Shown here: positions 53,548 through 62,304 of the stretch, in pieces
Position numbering within the stretch: the first letter of the stretch is position 1
Layout: each line of letters starts with the position of its first letter
Source: Blautia luti
GTDB taxonomy: Bacteria > Bacillota > Clostridia > Lachnospirales > Lachnospiraceae
Length of the DNA stretch: 64,000 nucleotides
Direction: 5' to 3'
Assembly (NCBI RefSeq): GCF_033096465.1
Contig: NZ_AP028156.1
Location: 2,870,501-2,934,500, forward strand
The notes under the pieces: model-generated
Told to the model about the DNA's origin: nothing
Databases searched by the model: none
Seen by the model: the letters and a program-made list of their open reading frames with translations, nothing else
Translations under genes and position numbers: made by a program

Positions 53548-54741
53548 TTAATTCTGTGCCGGATTCTTTCTAAGCCCCATGATCAGCCGGATTCCCACTA
53601 CCATAAAAATTGGGAAGATCAAAGCTGCCAGGATTCCCATTTTCAGGTTGTCATTTAATGCTCCCGAAATCATTCCCACATATGTAGGACCAGAAGAACA
53701 TCCTACGTCCCCGGCCAGGGCAAGCAGAGCAAATAATGCAGTTCCGCCTCTCTTCACGGATGCTGATGCCATACTGAAGGTTCCCGGCCACATAATACCT
53801 ACGGATAATCCGCAGACTGCACATCCCAGAATTCCAAGTGCAGGAATCGGGATAAATGCGATCATCAGATAAGAGATCATGCAGAGAACTGCGCTGTACT
53901 GCATGAAGCGTTCCAGATTGATCCTGTCACCAAATTTCCCATAAAAAGCTCTGGAACTTCCCATGAGGATGGCAAATGCCATAGGACCGGCCAGATCTCC
54001 GATGGTCTTATTGATACCGAAGCTTTTTTCTGCCAGAGTGGATGCCCACTGGCTGACCGCCTGTTCACTTGCTCCTGCGCAGAGCATCATCAGCATCAGA
54101 ACCCAGAAGATTTTTTTCTTAAAAAGTTCCACCATTGTAAGACCTGTTTCTCCTTCGTCGAGCAATGGAGCAATAGGTACTCTGGTGAAAAGGATTCCAT
54201 TCAAAATAGGGATCAATGACCATGTCAGTGCCATATATTTCCAGTTTGCAATGCCGAAAATTCTGAAAAACAGCGTGGAAAGAAGTACTACTCCTACATG
54301 TCCCCAGCAGTAAAAAGAATGAAGAAGGCTCATGGCTTTCTCTTTATTATCTGTGGGGCAGGCCTCCACAACAGGGCTTACCAGAACTTCCAGAAGTCCT
54401 CCGCCGATGGCATAGATCATAACTGCCACAAGGAGTCCCCAGAATGGATCACTGAAAGTTTCCGGCAAAACAGTCAGCAGGATCAGTCCGGCTGCTGCCA
54501 TACCATGAGCCAGGATCATGGATGCACGGTACCCGATCCTGTCCACAAATCCTATGGAAGCCAGATCCACCAACAACTGAATACCGAAATTAAATGTAAC
54601 CAGCAGGGTGATCTTCTGCAAAGATATTCCATAACTGCTCTGAAATGTCAGAAACAGTAACGGGACAAAGTTGTTGACGATTGCCTGTACCACATATCCT
54701 ATGAAACAGGCCTGTACAGTTCTATTATAGTTTGTTTTCAT
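53548..54741 (-). CDS. Major facilitator superfamily transporter
   Basis: 397 aa, twelve predicted helices with the loop 2-3 motif GFVDRIGYRASM and the corresponding loop 8-9 part YGKFGDRINLERF. GGGLLEVLVSPVVEACP in helix 4-5 resembles fucose/sugar-like MFS families, but the substrate cannot be assigned. Single gene; a terminator lies behind it. Confidence 0.82.
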   Translation of the reverse strand: MKTNYNRTVQACFIGYVVQAIVNNFVPLLFLTFQSSYGISLQKITLLVTFNFGIQLLVDLASIGFVDRIGYRASMILAHGMAAAGLILLTVLPETFSDPFWGLLVAVMIYAIGGGLLEVLVSPVVEACPTDNKEKAMSLLHSFYCWGHVGVVLLSTLFFRIFGIANWKYMALTWSLIPILNGILFTRVPIAPLLDEGETGLTMVELFKKKIFWVLMLMMLCAGASEQAVSQWASTLAEKSFGINKTIGDLAGPMAFAILMGSSRAFYGKFGDRINLERFMQYSAVLCMISYLMIAFIPIPALGILGCAVCGLSVGIMWPGTFSMASASVKRGGTALFALLALAGDVGCSSGPTYVGMISGALNDNLKMGILAALIFPIFMVVGIRLIMGLRKNPAQN

Positions 54742-54907
54742 CTGATGTGATTTTCCCTCCCATATATAAGTCCAAATAGAATCATAATGTGCCGATAAAT
54801 TGATTTCCCTGTCAACTTACCGACACATCCCAGTGTATCATATATTTTTTACTTTTTCTTTCATTATCTTTTGTTTTTTATGGAATTTCTCTACTATTTT
54901 GACTTCT

Positions 54908-55564
54908 TCAGATCCGTACTTCTTCCTCTGTATGAAGCAGCGCACTTTTTGCCAGCTGATCTGCTTCTTCATTGTAGTGATTGCCTGTATGGGCTGCTAC
55001 TTTACAGAATGAAATATGGAGTTCTTTCCCTGCTGCCTGCATATGAGCCGCGTACTTGCTGGTGAGCGGTGTTTTTGCCCGCCATACACCTGTAACCCAT
55101 TTTTCTACTCCTTCATAATCATAACGGATTTCCACTGCCGGGTATCCATTTTCCTGTGCCCATTTCACAGCATTCATAGCTCCAAGCATTTCTCCTGCTA
55201 CATTTCGGATGGCAACACCTGCCGGGTCACTTCCACTGCCCGATCTGCGTATCTCTTCTCCGTCCGGAGTAAGGATCACACATCCGAATGCGTATCTGCC
55301 GATACTTTTCTCAAAACTTCCGTCTACATAAGCGATCACCATATTCTCCGGCACTTCTACCACTCCGGCAGCTTCCCTGTCCTTATCTATGGATACAGTC
55401 TTCTCAGTTTCCATCTTCAGAAAAGCCAGTGCTTCTTCTCTGTCTGTAAAACCTCGAAATTCTGCACCAGAATATCCGGCCGTTGCTTTCTGACACTCCG
55501 CCCAGCTATCAAACAGACCGGTTTTATGCCCTTTTCTTACTGCATAGATTTTCTTTTTTGCCAT
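54908..55564 (-). CDS. Ribonuclease HI with N-terminal viroplasmin domain
   Basis: 218 aa. The caulimovirus-type viroplasmin domain (about 1-50: KKKIYAVRKGHKTGLFDSW) binds RNA/DNA hybrid, followed by RNase H with catalytic Asp in IAYVDGSF, Glu in NVAGEMLGAMNA, Asp in IRYDYEGVEKW and Asp in NEEADQLAKSA. It removes RNA from hybrids. Single gene, MITE-like element upstream. Confidence 0.92.
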   Translation of the reverse strand: MAKKKIYAVRKGHKTGLFDSWAECQKATAGYSGAEFRGFTDREEALAFLKMETEKTVSIDKDREAAGVVEVPENMVIAYVDGSFEKSIGRYAFGCVILTPDGEEIRRSGSGSDPAGVAIRNVAGEMLGAMNAVKWAQENGYPAVEIRYDYEGVEKWVTGVWRAKTPLTSKYAAHMQAAGKELHISFCKVAAHTGNHYNEEADQLAKSALLHTEEEVRI

Positions 55565-55698
55565 ATATGATTTCCTTTCAAGTTATATTTTTCTATAATG
55601 TCTTTCTATAACTATTTCTTCTGTTTTCTTCTCATGATGTTAACATTCTCTTTCTGTAATTTCAAGCCATTCTTTACCCGAATCCCCACTTTCATGAA

Positions 55699-55709
55699 GC
55701 CTGCCGGTA
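55699..55709. repeat. Direct repeat flanking the MITE-like element (left)
   Basis: GCCTGCCGGTA, identical to 55850-55860; probable target duplication. Confidence 0.6.
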
Positions 55710-55849
55710 TTACTGTTCACACGCCACTATTCCGCGAGGTGTTTTGGCATAAATATGCCAAAATCCCGAGACATACGGCGCGAATTTATGCGATTAGCAT
55801 AAATTCTGTGCATCGCGCAGCGTGTTACTGTGCACGGAGTGAACAGTAA
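55710..55849. mobile_element. MITE-like non-coding element, 140 bp
   Basis: Ends TTACTGTTCAC and GTGAACAGTAA form perfect 11-bp inverted repeats, and an 11-bp direct repeat flanks them. Inside are two palindromes (TTTTGGCATAAATATGCCAAAA-type core at about 55742-55763 and GAATTTATGC-N5-GCATAAATTC at 55782-55806). No coding frame. A truncated copy lies at 53386-53467. The first ten bases equal those of the IS66 ends in this window except for the outer G, so an IS66-like transposase may have moved it. Confidence 0.65.
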
Positions 55850-55860
55850 GCCTGCCGGTA
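55850..55860. repeat. Direct repeat flanking the MITE-like element (right)
   Basis: GCCTGCCGGTA, identical to 55699-55709. Confidence 0.6.
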
Positions 55861-55929
55861 ATCCGGTGGGTGTTCTGTTCATACAATACTGGTAATTACT
55901 ATTTGATCTATGATAAAATAAAAATATAA

Positions 55930-56442
55930 AAAAATCTGCTCTATTATGAAAAAGATCATATCAACAACAGTACACTTATCGACTTATGGACCTATAACCT
56001 GAAAACCAAAAAGAAAACCTGTGTCAAAAAGAATGCCGTTATCCGCAAACAATCCGGAACTACCCTTCTCCTCACTCCCAACACAGGTGCACTAGTCCCC
56101 CTCCCCTGCTATGTCTACAATCTGACCACTGGAAAATCCAAACGCATTGATTCAGCCTCCATCAGTACAGACCTGATCAACGGAAAGATCTACTACGCCA
56201 AATGCCTTTCCTCCAGATATTCCGGTAAAGGATATAAGCTCAAACTATATAGCTATAATATTAAAAACGGCAAAAAAGCCGCACTTTCCAAAACTTTCTA
56301 CGCTGATTACTACTATGCCTTTACTTCCAAAACAGTAACCTACCGCAGTTCTGGAAAAACATATAAATACACATACTCCACCGGAAAATCAACCCAAATA
56401 TCCAAAAACCTGGTTGACAACCGCCATAATTCAACGGTATAA
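55930..56442 (+). pseudogene. 3' fragment of a secreted repeat-type protein (beta-propeller-like)
   Basis: 170 codons without a start codon or ribosome site, beginning right after a stop. The product is rich in Tyr, Lys, Ser and Thr with recurring YNLTTGKSKRID, YSYNIKNGKKAAL and YTYSTGKSTQIS units, as in DUF5050-like or prolow-density-lipoprotein-like extracellular propellers. The 5' part is gone. Its last 30 bases form the promoter of ilvB. Confidence 0.65.
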
Positions 56443-56443
56443 T
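56414..56443 (+). promoter_or_regulatory. ilvB promoter, consensus hexamers
   Basis: TTGACA, an 18-bp spacer and TATAAT; both hexamers are perfect. It overlaps the end of the fragment gene; the stop TAA of that fragment is part of the -10. Confidence 0.8.
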
Positions 56444-56454
56444 AATTACCAATA

Positions 56455-56735
56455 AACAACAGCCAAATATCAAATGCAGTGACAGGGAGGAGTATACATC
56501 TCCGTGAAATCCAGAGAGAAAGCGGTCGGTGCGAGCTTTCATGAACAAGGTGTAGAAGTAGCCCTCGAGCAGTGGCCCTAACAGCAATCTTTATATGCCC
56601 AGTAAGCGTCAACGTCAGTTCCACGTTATAGGAACACAGTATATCAGTACTGACGAAGTGCAGAGCCAGACTCTGAAAACAGGTGGTACCGCGGAAAATA
56701 TTTTCGCCCTGGGCAAACAGCCCAGGGCGTTTTTT
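56455..56735 (+). promoter_or_regulatory. T-box riboswitch, probably leucine-specific
   Basis: Stem I with AGAGAGAA (56513-56520), a candidate specifier CTC (Leu, 56564-56566, followed by G), the T-box AGGTGGTACCGCGGAA (about 56681-56696) and a terminator with arms CGCCCTGGG/CCCAGGGCG (56705-56713 / 56721-56729) and a T-run. The CTC reading is from alignment by eye; an Ile or Val codon is not excluded. Confidence 0.88.
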
Positions 56736-56824
56736 ATTATACAACCAGTGCCTGGACTCCGAAACCGCACATGAAAACAAATAAATTTCCGAGCGTCCCC
56801 ATACAACAAAAGGAGGTCCAACAT

Positions 56825-58543
56825 ATGAAACAAATATCCGGCAACAAACTCTTAGTTAAAGCCTTAAAAGAAGAAGGCGTAGAATACCTCTTCGGCTACC
56901 CCGGAGCCTGTACCATCGACATCAGTGATGAACTCTACAAACAGGACGATGTCAAAATCATCCTCCCCCGTCACGAACAGGCCCTTGTCCACGAAGCCGA
57001 CGCCTACGCCAGAACCACCGGCAAAGTCGGCGTATGTCTGGTAACCAGCGGTCCCGGAGCAACCAACCTTGTAACAGGACTTGCAACCGCCAACTATGAC
57101 AGCGTACCTCTTGTATGCTTCACCGGCCAGGTAGCCCGCCACCTCATCGGCAACGATGCATTTCAGGAAGTAGACATCGTAGGAATCACCAGAAGCATCA
57201 CCAAATACGGCGTTACTGTCCGCAGACGTGAAGACCTGGGACGTATCATCAAAGAAGCCTTCTACATTGCCCGCACCGGCCGTCCGGGACCTGTCCTTAT
57301 CGACCTTCCAAAGGACGTAATGGCAGAACTCGGCAGCGCTGAATATCCTAAAAATGTAAACATCCGCGGATACAAACCAAACACAGATGTCCACATCGGC
57401 CAGCTCAAACGTGCCATCAAACTTTTAAATAAAGCAAAACGTCCCTTATTCCTGGCAGGCGGCGGTGTAGTAATCTCCCGCGCCCATGAAATTTTCCGGG
57501 AAGTAGTGGAAAAGACAAAAGTACCGGTTGTCACAACCGTAATGGGAAAAGGCTCTATCCCCACAGACCATCCGCTCTACATCGGAAACCTTGGTATGCA
57601 TGGTGCCTATGCAGCAAACATGGCAGTCAGCAACTGTGATCTCCTTTTCTCTATCGGAACCAGATTCAATGACAGAATCACAGGAAAACTTCATGAATTT
57701 GCACCTCATGCACAGATTGTACACATCGATATCGACACCGCATCTATCTCCAGAAACATTCAGGTAGATATTCCTATTGTTTCAGATGCAAAAGAAGCTA
57801 TCACAAAAATGAATGAATACGTTCAGGAATGCTCTACAGGCAAGTGGCTTGGCCAGATCAGCCAATGGAAAGAAGAACATCCGCTGAAAATGCGTCCAAA
57901 CGATGTTTTAAGTCCAATGGACATCCTGAAAGAGATCAATGAGCAGTTCGATAACAGCATCATCGTCACAGACGTAGGACAGCATCAGATGCTTGTTTCC
58001 CAGTACGCAGAAGTGACTGAGGGCAAACAGATGATCATGTCCGGTGGTCTGGGAACTATGGGATACGGACTCCCAGGCGGAATCGGAGCCAAGATCGGAA
58101 ATCCTGACAGGCCTGTCATCGTTATCTCCGGTGACGGCGGTGTGCAGATGAATATCCAGGAGCTTGCAACAGCAGTTCTGGAGGAACTTCCAGTAATCCT
58201 GTGTATCTTTAACAATGAATATCTTGGAATGGTACGCCAGTGGCAGAAACTCTTCTACGGTAAACGCTACGCCATGACCAACCTGCGCGCCGGAGCACTT
58301 TCCCGCCGCACAGAAGGCATGGAATATCCACAGTACACACCGGATTTCATCAAACTTGCAGAAAGCTATCGCGCAAAGGGAATCCGCGTTACAAAGAAAG
58401 AAGAAATCGCAGCCGCCTTCAAAGAAGCAAAGAAAAATACAAAAGCACCTACAGTAATCGAATTTATCATTGACCCAGAAGAAATGGTCTACCCGATGAT
58501 CAAACCGGGCGGAACTCTGGAAGATATGATCATGGATTGTTAA
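56825..58543 (+). CDS. ilvB: Acetolactate synthase, large (catalytic) subunit
   Basis: 572 aa from the ATG after AGGAGG; the longer frame runs into the leader. The ThDP enzyme shows the catalytic Glu in LPRHEQALVHEADAYA, the FAD region FNDRITG, and the ThDP motif VISGDGGVQMN...CIFNNEY. It condenses pyruvate (or pyruvate and 2-oxobutyrate) in the first branched-chain amino acid step. ilvN follows after 18 bp. Control is by the T-box. Confidence 0.95.
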   Translation: MKQISGNKLLVKALKEEGVEYLFGYPGACTIDISDELYKQDDVKIILPRHEQALVHEADAYARTTGKVGVCLVTSGPGATNLVTGLATANYDSVPLVCFTGQVARHLIGNDAFQEVDIVGITRSITKYGVTVRRREDLGRIIKEAFYIARTGRPGPVLIDLPKDVMAELGSAEYPKNVNIRGYKPNTDVHIGQLKRAIKLLNKAKRPLFLAGGGVVISRAHEIFREVVEKTKVPVVTTVMGKGSIPTDHPLYIGNLGMHGAYAANMAVSNCDLLFSIGTRFNDRITGKLHEFAPHAQIVHIDIDTASISRNIQVDIPIVSDAKEAITKMNEYVQECSTGKWLGQISQWKEEHPLKMRPNDVLSPMDILKEINEQFDNSIIVTDVGQHQMLVSQYAEVTEGKQMIMSGGLGTMGYGLPGGIGAKIGNPDRPVIVISGDGGVQMNIQELATAVLEELPVILCIFNNEYLGMVRQWQKLFYGKRYAMTNLRAGALSRRTEGMEYPQYTPDFIKLAESYRAKGIRVTKKEEIAAAFKEAKKNTKAPTVIEFIIDPEEMVYPMIKPGGTLEDMIMDC

Positions 58544-58561
58544 GCAGGAGGTTAGATCGTT

Positions 58562-59071
58562 ATGGATAAAGGAATGAAAAAAAGATGGATTTCTCTCTAT
58601 GTTGAGAACCAGGTAGGTGTTCTATCAAAAATTTCCGGACTCTTTTCCGGAAAAAGCTACAACCTTGACAGTCTCACTGTAGGAACCACAGAAGACCCGA
58701 CAGTCTCCCGAATGACTATCGCCACAGTCAGCGATGACGAAACATTCGAGCAGATCAAGAAACAGTTAAACCGTATGATCGAAGTCATCAAAGTCATCGA
58801 CTTTACAGATGTATTTGTCCGTATGAAAGAAATCCTGTATATCAAAGTTTTCAACTGCTCCAAGGAGGACAAGGTAGAACTCTTCCAGATTGCAGAAACT
58901 TTCAAAGCGAAAGTCATCGACTATGGTAAAGACAGCTTGCTTCTTGAATTTGTCCAGACTGCAACCAAGAACGATGCAGTTGTGAAACTGATCAAAGAAG
59001 AATTCCACAGAATCGAAGTTGTCCGCGGAGGCAGCGTTGGAATTGAATCTATCAGTATGATGGAAAGATAA
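58562..59071 (+). CDS. ilvN: Acetolactate synthase, small (regulatory) subunit
   Basis: 169 aa. An N-terminal ACT domain (WISLYVENQVGVLSKISGLF) binds valine for feedback inhibition, followed by the C-terminal domain that activates IlvB. AGGAGG precedes the ATG. The other ilv/leu genes are not in the window. Confidence 0.95.
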   Translation: MDKGMKKRWISLYVENQVGVLSKISGLFSGKSYNLDSLTVGTTEDPTVSRMTIATVSDDETFEQIKKQLNRMIEVIKVIDFTDVFVRMKEILYIKVFNCSKEDKVELFQIAETFKAKVIDYGKDSLLLEFVQTATKNDAVVKLIKEEFHRIEVVRGGSVGIESISMMER

Positions 59072-59074
59072 TAC

Positions 59075-59125
59075 AAAAAAACGACGTAAATCGGAATCCC
59101 AGTTCCAGATCTACGTCGTTTTTTT
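59075..59125. terminator. Bidirectional terminator between ilvN and hcp
   Basis: 14-nt arms (59075-59088 / 59112-59125) with runs of A and T; the inner GGAA/TTCC adds pairing. Confidence 0.88.
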
Positions 59126-59128
59126 GAT

Positions 59129-60721
59129 TTATCCCAGAATTGTTTTCAGGTCTTCCTCCGGTGTAGCTACAGGAGCGATATTGTAGTTCTCAGCCAGGTA
59201 GTTCAGGACATTCGGGGAGATGAATGCCGGGAGTGTCGGGCCTAAGCGGATGTCTTTGATCCCCAGGTGGAGTAGCGTAAGGAGGATGCAGACTGCTTTC
59301 TGCTCGTACCAGGAAAGGATCATGCTTAATGGCAGTTCGTTTACGCTGCAGTTAAATGCTTCTGCCAGGGCTACAGCTACTTTGATGGCACTGTAGGCGT
59401 CGTTACACTGGCCCATGTCCATAATCCTCGGGAGACCACCGATGGTTCCCAGGTCAAGGTCATTGAAGCGGTATTTTCCACAGGCAAGAGTGAGGATGAT
59501 GGTGTCATCCGGGGTCTGTTTTACGAAGTCCGTGTAGTAGTTTCTGCCTTTGCGTACACCATCGCATCCGCCTACCAGGAAGAAGTGACGGATGTCACCG
59601 GATTTAACTGCTTCGATCACTTTGTCTGCTACACCAAGTACAGTTCCGTGTGCAAAGCCTGTCATCACTTCGGTTCCGCCGTTGATTCCTGTGAACTGAG
59701 TGTCTTCCGGGTAACCGCCGAGTTCCAGGGATTTCTCGATCACCGGAGTGAAATCTTTCTCATCGTCAATGTGGATGACTTCCGGGAAGGATACCATTTC
59801 TGTGGTAAATACACGGTCTTTATAGCTTGCTTTCGGCGGCATGAGGCAGTTGGTCGTGTAGAGGATCGGGGCAGGAATGTTGTCAAATTCTTTCTGCTGG
59901 TTCTGCCATGCAGTGCCGAAGTTTCCTTTAAGATGCAGGTATTTCTTCAATTCCGGGTATGCGTGTGCAGGGAGCATTTCGCCGTGTGTGTAAATGTTGA
60001 TTCCTTTACCTTCTGTCTGCTGAAGGAGAAGCTTCAGGTCATAGAGGTCATGTCCTGTTACTACGATAAATGGGCCTTTTTCTACTTTGAGAGGTACCGT
60101 TACCGGTGTCGGGTTGCCGAATGTTTCGGTGTTCGCTTTATCAAGAAGTGCCATGCAGCTTAAGTTTACTTTTCCAACCTCCATGACTACAGGGAGAAGT
60201 TCTTCCATTCCCCAGTCTTCTGCCAGGACAAATAAAGCTTTATAGAAGAAATCATTTACTTCCTGATCTTTGTAACCGAGAACCATTGCATGGTATGCAT
60301 AGGCTGCCATTCCCCTGATGCCGAAAAGGATCAGGGATTTCAGGGATCGGATATCTTCATTGGCATTCCACATACGGTTCATGTCATAGTTGTCTGTGTT
60401 TCCGCATCTGGAAGCGCAGACTGCACAGTCAGGGACAATCTTATTTTTCTCTGCGTTTACTTTACTGATCATTTCCCGGATGGAATCGTCGTCAAAAGCT
60501 ACATTAGTGACTGTGGTAAAGAGTCCTTCTATCACGACACGGTCTGTGGTTTCTTTTCTTTCGTTGTTTGCGCAGGCACGGGCCAGGCCGATGAGGGCTC
60601 CTGTCAGTTCATCCTGGAGTGCTGCTGTATCTGCTGTTTTTCCGCATACTCCGGCTTTTCCTGTACATCCGCTGCATCCTGCTGTCTGTTCACACTGAAA
60701 ACAAAACATCTGTTTATCCAT
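59129..60721 (-). CDS. hcp: Hybrid-cluster protein / hydroxylamine reductase
   Basis: 530 aa, class I type. N-terminal cluster Cys in CFQCEQTAGCSGC...C, hybrid-cluster ligands around CAVCASRCG-like, TNCLMPP, GGCDG and LACGKYRF. Hcp acts on nitric oxide and hydroxylamine in anaerobes and is a nitrosative-stress enzyme. It follows the ferredoxin-like gene by about 50 bp and shares its FNR-like promoter. GGAGAAAA precedes the ATG. Confidence 0.95.
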   Translation of the reverse strand: MDKQMFCFQCEQTAGCSGCTGKAGVCGKTADTAALQDELTGALIGLARACANNERKETTDRVVIEGLFTTVTNVAFDDDSIREMISKVNAEKNKIVPDCAVCASRCGNTDNYDMNRMWNANEDIRSLKSLILFGIRGMAAYAYHAMVLGYKDQEVNDFFYKALFVLAEDWGMEELLPVVMEVGKVNLSCMALLDKANTETFGNPTPVTVPLKVEKGPFIVVTGHDLYDLKLLLQQTEGKGINIYTHGEMLPAHAYPELKKYLHLKGNFGTAWQNQQKEFDNIPAPILYTTNCLMPPKASYKDRVFTTEMVSFPEVIHIDDEKDFTPVIEKSLELGGYPEDTQFTGINGGTEVMTGFAHGTVLGVADKVIEAVKSGDIRHFFLVGGCDGVRKGRNYYTDFVKQTPDDTIILTLACGKYRFNDLDLGTIGGLPRIMDMGQCNDAYSAIKVAVALAEAFNCSVNELPLSMILSWYEQKAVCILLTLLHLGIKDIRLGPTLPAFISPNVLNYLAENYNIAPVATPEEDLKTILG

Positions 60722-60772
60722 TCTTTTTTCTCCTTTATATTGTCTGTACTTTTATTAGTTTCTGTTGATTTT

Positions 60773-61387
60773 TTACATGTTATCCACAATGTGGCCATCT
60801 GTGGAGATGATTTTTACCTGCCATGGAATGAATTTTCCACTGTTTTTCAGAGCTGTTTCTGCTGCTCTGGCAAGGCCGCCGCAGCATGGAACTTCCATTC
60901 GTACGATAGTCACGCTCTTGATATCGTTCTGGTGGATGATCTCGGTCAGTTTCTCGCTGTAGTCGCCTTCATCCAGTTTCGGGCATCCGATCAGGGTGAT
61001 GCGGTTGCGGATAAATTCCTGATGGAAGTTTGCGTAGGCGTATGCGGTGCAGTCTGCTGCAATCAGAAGATGAGCTCCATCGAAATATGGCGCGTTGACT
61101 GGTACTAATTTGATCTGTACCGGCCACTGCCTCAGTTCTGATTCTGCATTTGCTTTCATATTTGCTTCTACTGCTGCCTCATCAAAAGCTGCTGCTTCTC
61201 TCTGTATAAATGAGATTGCATTTGTGGGGCATACCGGAAGACAGTTTCCTAACCCGTCACAGTAGTCATCCCGCAGCAGCTTTGCTTTTCCATCTACTAT
61301 ACCAATGGCTCCCTCCTGACAGGCGCCGGCACATAAACCGCATCCGTTGCACCGTTCTTCATCGATGTGTATGATCTGTCTTATCAT
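60773..61387 (-). CDS. 4Fe-4S ferredoxin-domain protein linked to hcp
   Basis: 204 aa from the ATG after GGAG; 46 upstream codons of the longer frame overlap the promoter. Two cluster motifs lie at the start (CNGCGLCAGACQEGA and CDGLGNCLPVCPT), followed by a domain with several Cys and VEVPCCGGLARAA. It is probably the electron donor (Hcr role) for Hcp, an arrangement common in Clostridia. Confidence 0.85.
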   Translation of the reverse strand: MIRQIIHIDEERCNGCGLCAGACQEGAIGIVDGKAKLLRDDYCDGLGNCLPVCPTNAISFIQREAAAFDEAAVEANMKANAESELRQWPVQIKLVPVNAPYFDGAHLLIAADCTAYAYANFHQEFIRNRITLIGCPKLDEGDYSEKLTEIIHQNDIKSVTIVRMEVPCCGGLARAAETALKNSGKFIPWQVKIISTDGHIVDNM

Positions 61388-61453
61388 GATCTTTTCTCCT
61401 TTAAATGACTTGTTTCTATGATGAATGTCTGTGTTCTCTTGATTAAATGGCAA

Positions 61454-61497
61454 AGTATATCGGATATTTGTTCCTGTGTATGTTGTAAAAACAACAT
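61454..61497 (-). promoter_or_regulatory. FNR/CRP-like dyad and -10 of the hcp operon
   Basis: Perfect 18-bp dyad ATGTTGT-AAAA-ACAACAT at 61480-61497 and minus-strand TATACT at 61459-61454. The dyad is centred about 41.5 bp before the predicted start, the standard site of a class II FNR/CRP activator; there is no good -35. HcpR-like regulation is a natural guess. Confidence 0.65.
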
Positions 61498-61701
61498 TTC
61501 TGCTTTTTTTGAAATTATTTTGCAATAAAAAATCTCAAAACCTTTCTCTTCCCCGGAGGTCTGCTTCCTGGTATTGAAAAGTTCTGAGATTTTTTTCATG
61601 GCGAACTGTACCAGTCCGATATCTGTATTCTTATCAGACGCGAAAGAAACAGGGATCCTGACCTACCTGCAGGAATATTTCTGAGAAAAAGCAAACACCG
61701 A

Positions 61702-62118
61702 TTACAGACGTACCTGCGTCCTCTGTTTGTTTTTCTCTCTGAATACCCGCGGAGTCATATGATACCTTTCTTTGAATACCCTGTGAAAATAACTGTTATT
61801 CTCGTATCCGACTGCTGCAATAATGTCACTGATGGGAAGATCTGTATCGCACATTAATTCCACAGACTTATTCAGGCGCTTCCTCTGAAGCAGTTCTTTG
61901 AAATTAAATCCTGTGCTCTTCTTGATCATTTTGCTTAATACATGCATGGACAAATGAAGCTTCTCACACAGCTCTGTCAGGGTGGCTGTCCTGTATTTCT
62001 GTTCAATATAATCCAGGGTTGTCATGGAGATCATGTTTTCGTACTGATTGGGGACGCACATCTCCACATACTGTACGGAATCTGTGATCATTATATCGAA
62101 AATTTGTTCTCCTTGCAA
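61702..62118 (-). CDS. AraC-type DNA-binding domain (N-terminally truncated regulator)
   Basis: 138 aa, essentially only the double HTH (TATLTELCEKLHLSMHVLSK to AVGYENNSYFHRVFKERYHM), with the end MTPRVFREKNK. The sensor half (about 150-200 residues) is missing, and the frame begins with TTG just behind a terminator-like repeat. I consider it a 5'-truncated gene, possibly silent. Small AraC-only proteins do exist, so a working short regulator is not excluded. Confidence 0.6.
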   Translation of the reverse strand: MQGEQIFDIMITDSVQYVEMCVPNQYENMISMTTLDYIEQKYRTATLTELCEKLHLSMHVLSKMIKKSTGFNFKELLQRKRLNKSVELMCDTDLPISDIIAAVGYENNSYFHRVFKERYHMTPRVFREKNKQRTQVRL

Positions 62119-62130
62119 CCTAAAACAACA

Positions 62131-62162
62131 GAGGGCGGATAAGCTTACGCCTTTCCGCCCTC
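62131..62162. terminator. Terminator-like hairpin behind the rhaB stub
   Basis: Perfect arms GAGGGCGGA/TCCGCCCTC with an AAGCTTACGCC-type loop. It lies between the aldolase stub and the AraC fragment. Confidence 0.65.
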
Positions 62163-62211
62163 TGTCTTTACTTAAAGGAATTCATCATAATAATTAGATC
62201 ACATTGAATAA

Positions 62212-62250
62212 TTAGTACAGTTTAGCCATTTCTTTTGTGTTTACTAACAT
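62212..62250 (-). pseudogene. 12-codon stub of a class II aldolase-like gene
   Basis: A perfect GGGAGG ribosome site leads to MLVNTKEMAKLY and a stop. The first eight residues are the standard N-terminus of class II fructose-bisphosphate aldolase-type proteins. The remainder (about 270 codons) is missing, so the gene was deleted just after its start. It lies directly behind rhaB, where a sugar aldolase makes sense. Confidence 0.55.
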
Positions 62251-62304
62251 AGTCTAAAACCTCCCAGTTAATGTTTATTGCTGTTTATTACTTATGAAAC
62301 TTTA

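Noticed and set aside
60290..61108. 272-codon plus-strand frame over hcp and the ferredoxin gene
   Set aside because: Shadow frame with Cys/Phe-rich low-credibility composition, opposite two clear genes.
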